DNA of 10,203 nt. Origin: Gammaproteobacteria bacterium. GTDB taxonomy: Bacteria; Pseudomonadota; Gammaproteobacteria; Pseudomonadales; Halieaceae. Location of the stretch: positions 24,027 to 34,229 of the forward strand of contig JAAEZV010000001.1 in assembly GCA_018222695.1 (NCBI GenBank), in the 5' to 3' direction. Position numbers and translations under genes: made by a program. Positions 8,971-10,203 of the stretch are shown here, piece after piece; position 1 is the stretch's first letter; the number at the start of each line of letters is the position of its first letter. The notes under the pieces are model-generated. The model had not been told where the DNA came from and did no database searches. It saw only the letters and a list, made by a program, of their open reading frames with translations.

Positions 8971-8992
8971 ACTCTGCATAGGAGAGTGCTAA
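8966..8992 (+). promoter_or_regulatory. CIRCE operator (HrcA binding site) upstream of rpoH
   Basis: TTAGCACTC (8966-8974), nine spacer bases, then GAGTGCTAA (8984-8992) match the CIRCE consensus at all 18 defined positions and at the exact spacing. The dyad extends one further pair (T8965/A8993). CIRCE is the operator of HrcA, which represses groESL and dnaK operons in many bacteria and is released when GroEL is occupied by unfolded protein. Here it lies 36 bases before the rpoH start codon. HrcA control of rpoH follows by inference; hrcA itself is not in this window. Confidence 0.93.
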
Positions 8993-8995
8993 AAT
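8966..8995 (+). promoter_or_regulatory. Candidate rpoH promoter embedded in CIRCE
   Basis: TTAGCA (-35, 8966-8971, 4 of 6 consensus bases) and TAAAAT (-10, 8990-8995, 5 of 6) are 18 bases apart, and TGC precedes the -10 (extended type). Transcription would start near 9002, leaving a leader of about 26 bases. The -35 is the start of the left CIRCE arm, and the -10 begins in the right arm, so a bound repressor would exclude RNA polymerase. I saw no sigma-32-type promoter (CTTGAA/CCCCAT) here. Confidence 0.55.
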
Positions 8996-9014
8996 GCTCG
9001 GCCATGAGCCTTTT

Positions 9015-9019
9015 GGAGG
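9015..9019 (+). promoter_or_regulatory. Ribosome binding site of rpoH
   Basis: GGAGG eight bases before the ATG at 9028 decides this start over two in-frame upstream candidates at 8986 (GTG) and 9004 (ATG). It gives an N-terminus (MTETTRALAL) that resembles the E. coli one. Confidence 0.8.
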
Positions 9020-9027
9020 CGACTGAC

Positions 9028-9903
9028 ATGACCGAAACGACGCGCGCACTCGCGCTGCCCAACAGTGCAGTGCTGAATATGGCGCCCGGCGCCAACTTGC
9101 CTGCTTATGTTCAGGCCGTGAGCAGCATTGCCGTGCTGTCCGCCGATCGGGAGCGTGAGCTGGCAGAGCGCCTCTTTTATGAGGAGTGCGTTGATTCGGC
9201 GAGAGAGCTGGTGCTAGCGCATCTTCGCTTCGTGGTGCACATTGCCCGCAGTTACTCCGGTTACGGTTTGGCTGAGGCTGATTTGATCCAAGAGGGCAAC
9301 GTTGGCCTCATGAAGGCAGTAAAGCGTTTTGACCCGAACAAAGGTGTGCGGCTGGTCTCTTTTGCGGTGCACTGGATCAAAGCTGAGATGCACGAGTACA
9401 TCATTCGCAATTGGCGCATTGTCAAAGTCGCGACGACCAAGGCTCAGCGAAAACTGTTTTTTAATCTGCGCAGTCAGAAAAAAGCGCTGGGATGGCTGTC
9501 AGCGGAGGAAACCCGCGCAATCGCAGCCGATCTCGGCGTGGATGAGGCAGAGGTCACCCGCATGGAGGGCCGTCTGGCCAGTCGGGATGTGGCGTTCGAT
9601 GCGCCGACCGACAATGACGAGGAAGATGCCTGGCAAGCGCCGCAGTATTTTTTGACAGACGGCCAGACGGATCCAAGCCAGTTGGTTGAGGCGGATGACT
9701 TTGCAGAGGACAGCTCGGCGCGACTTCAGGTTGCGCTCGAGGAGCTGGATGCCCGGAGCCGCGATATTCTCGAGCGTCGTTGGTTGGCAGAAGACAAGCC
9801 CACGCTCCACGAACTGGCGGCGGAGTATGAGGTGTCAGCAGAACGCATTCGGCAACTCGAAGCCAATGCGATGAAAAAACTGCGCGCCACGATGGCCGCG
9901 TAG
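9028..9903 (+). CDS. rpoH: RNA polymerase heat-shock sigma factor RpoH (sigma-32)
   Basis: RpoH directs RNA polymerase to chaperone and protease genes after protein-folding stress. The 291-residue protein shows sigma region 2 (HLRFVVHIARSYSGYGL, DLIQEGNVGLMKAV, SFAVHWIKAE; about 65-120) and the diagnostic RpoH box QRKLFFNLR (140-148). It also has the acidic linker near 194-228 and a region 4 helix-turn-helix (TLHELAAEYEVSAERIRQLE, 259-278) ending in NAMKKLRA. In region 2.1, positions that in E. coli govern FtsH turnover and membrane targeting are Val55, Ala58, Arg59 and Val62, conservative matches to Leu47, Ala50, Lys51 and Ile54. The ATG at 9028 has TGGAGG eight bases upstream. In-frame starts at 8986 and 9004 lack a ribosome site, and 8986 falls inside CIRCE. 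It lies downstream of ftsYEX, as in other gammaproteobacteria. Confidence 0.98.
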   Translation: MTETTRALALPNSAVLNMAPGANLPAYVQAVSSIAVLSADRERELAERLFYEECVDSARELVLAHLRFVVHIARSYSGYGLAEADLIQEGNVGLMKAVKRFDPNKGVRLVSFAVHWIKAEMHEYIIRNWRIVKVATTKAQRKLFFNLRSQKKALGWLSAEETRAIAADLGVDEAEVTRMEGRLASRDVAFDAPTDNDEEDAWQAPQYFLTDGQTDPSQLVEADDFAEDSSARLQVALEELDARSRDILERRWLAEDKPTLHELAAEYEVSAERIRQLEANAMKKLRATMAA

Positions 9904-9942
9904 CGACACCGCGACCGCTTCATCTCATTTCAACCTGACGCC

Positions 9943-10203
9943 GTGGGATCCCCCGAGCCCCCGCTGACCCATCGTATTCGCAGCTTTGTGATGCGCGCCG
10001 GTAGGATGACGCCTGCTCAGGAACGTGGCTGGCAAGCGGGATTTCCGCGCTTTGGCCTCACGCTGCAAGCGGGGCAACTCGACTGGGATCAGACTTTTGG
10101 TTTTGCGGGCCGACGCATTGTTGAAATTGGTTTTGGCATGGGCGACAGCCTGCTGCAGATGGCACAGGCCGACCCCGCAGCTCAGTTCATCGGCATAGAA
10201 GTC
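9943..10203 (+). CDS. trmB: tRNA (guanine(46)-N7)-methyltransferase TrmB, 5' part
   Basis: The frame runs off the right edge; 87 residues are visible. TrmB makes m7G46 in the variable loop of tRNAs using S-adenosylmethionine. Diagnostic segments are HRIRSFVMRAGRMTPAQ (10-26), FPRFGL (34-39), and the SAM-binding VEIGFGMGDSLLQMA (61-75) followed by FIGIEV at the edge. The start is uncertain. GTG at 9943 is the only usual start codon between the rpoH stop and the conserved IRSF segment, but it has no Shine-Dalgarno sequence. It lies 39 bases after rpoH and in the same frame, with no terminator between, so co-transcription is likely. In Pseudomonas, genes such as thiS-thiG lie between rpoH and trmB; they are absent here. 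Confidence 0.92.
   Translation, partial: MGSPEPPLTHRIRSFVMRAGRMTPAQERGWQAGFPRFGLTLQAGQLDWDQTFGFAGRRIVEIGFGMGDSLLQMAQADPAAQFIGIEV

Noticed and set aside
8986..9027. An N-terminal extension of RpoH from GTG 8986 or ATG 9004.
   Set aside because: These starts lack ribosome sites, 8986 falls inside the CIRCE arm upstream of the predicted transcript start, and the ATG at 9028 has a strong GGAGG and the family N-terminus.
9901..9945. trmB is in the same frame as rpoH with no stop between the rpoH TAG and the trmB GTG, suggesting read-through or a fusion.
   Set aside because: Both proteins end and begin where their families normally do, and a one-in-three frame match over 13 codons is unremarkable.

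Overview
The window is chromosomal, fairly GC-rich core-genome DNA from a gammaproteobacterium. The evidence is the protein set (SlmA, FtsY/FtsE/FtsX/RpoH, L28/L33 without zinc-binding Cys pairs, MutM, CoaD, RsmD, TrmB) and a gene order that mixes the Pseudomonas pattern (coaBC...argB; rsmD next to ftsYEX-rpoH) with the enterobacterial one (slmA...coaBC, rpmBG-mutM-coaD). A marine lineage of the Cellvibrionales/OM60 type is a reasonable guess, but this is inference. I see no mobile element, rRNA, tRNA or CRISPR.

Layout. 1-513: the 3' part of a rightward coiled-coil gene, probably a DUF4124-type envelope protein. 531-3425: a leftward block coaBC-argB-slmA (coenzyme A synthesis, arginine synthesis, nucleoid occlusion). 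3514-4024: a rightward ribosomal protein operon rpmB-rpmG with a clear promoter and a textbook terminator. 4122-4931: mutM, preceded by two inverted repeats. 4985-6117: leftward rsmD-coaD, convergent with mutM. 6205-8918: rightward ftsY-ftsE-ftsX. 9028-9903: rpoH, with its own control region. 9943 to the end: the start of trmB. No gene-free stretch exceeds 300 bases.

The most interesting signal is just upstream of rpoH. A perfect CIRCE operator (TTAGCACTC-N9-GAGTGCTAA, 8966-8992), the binding site of the heat-shock repressor HrcA, covers a plausible promoter whose -35 and extended -10 elements lie in or at the edge of the two CIRCE arms. This predicts that HrcA represses transcription of sigma-32 itself, putting the two classical bacterial heat-shock systems in series. 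A second, 15-bp hairpin (8933-8970) shares six bases with CIRCE, so the two structures exclude each other in RNA reading through from ftsX. The rest is ordinary housekeeping DNA. Smaller points are the missing dut, algC and radC genes between familiar neighbours, an arginine-sensitive type of ArgB, and possible hairpins at the rpmB start and ahead of mutM.
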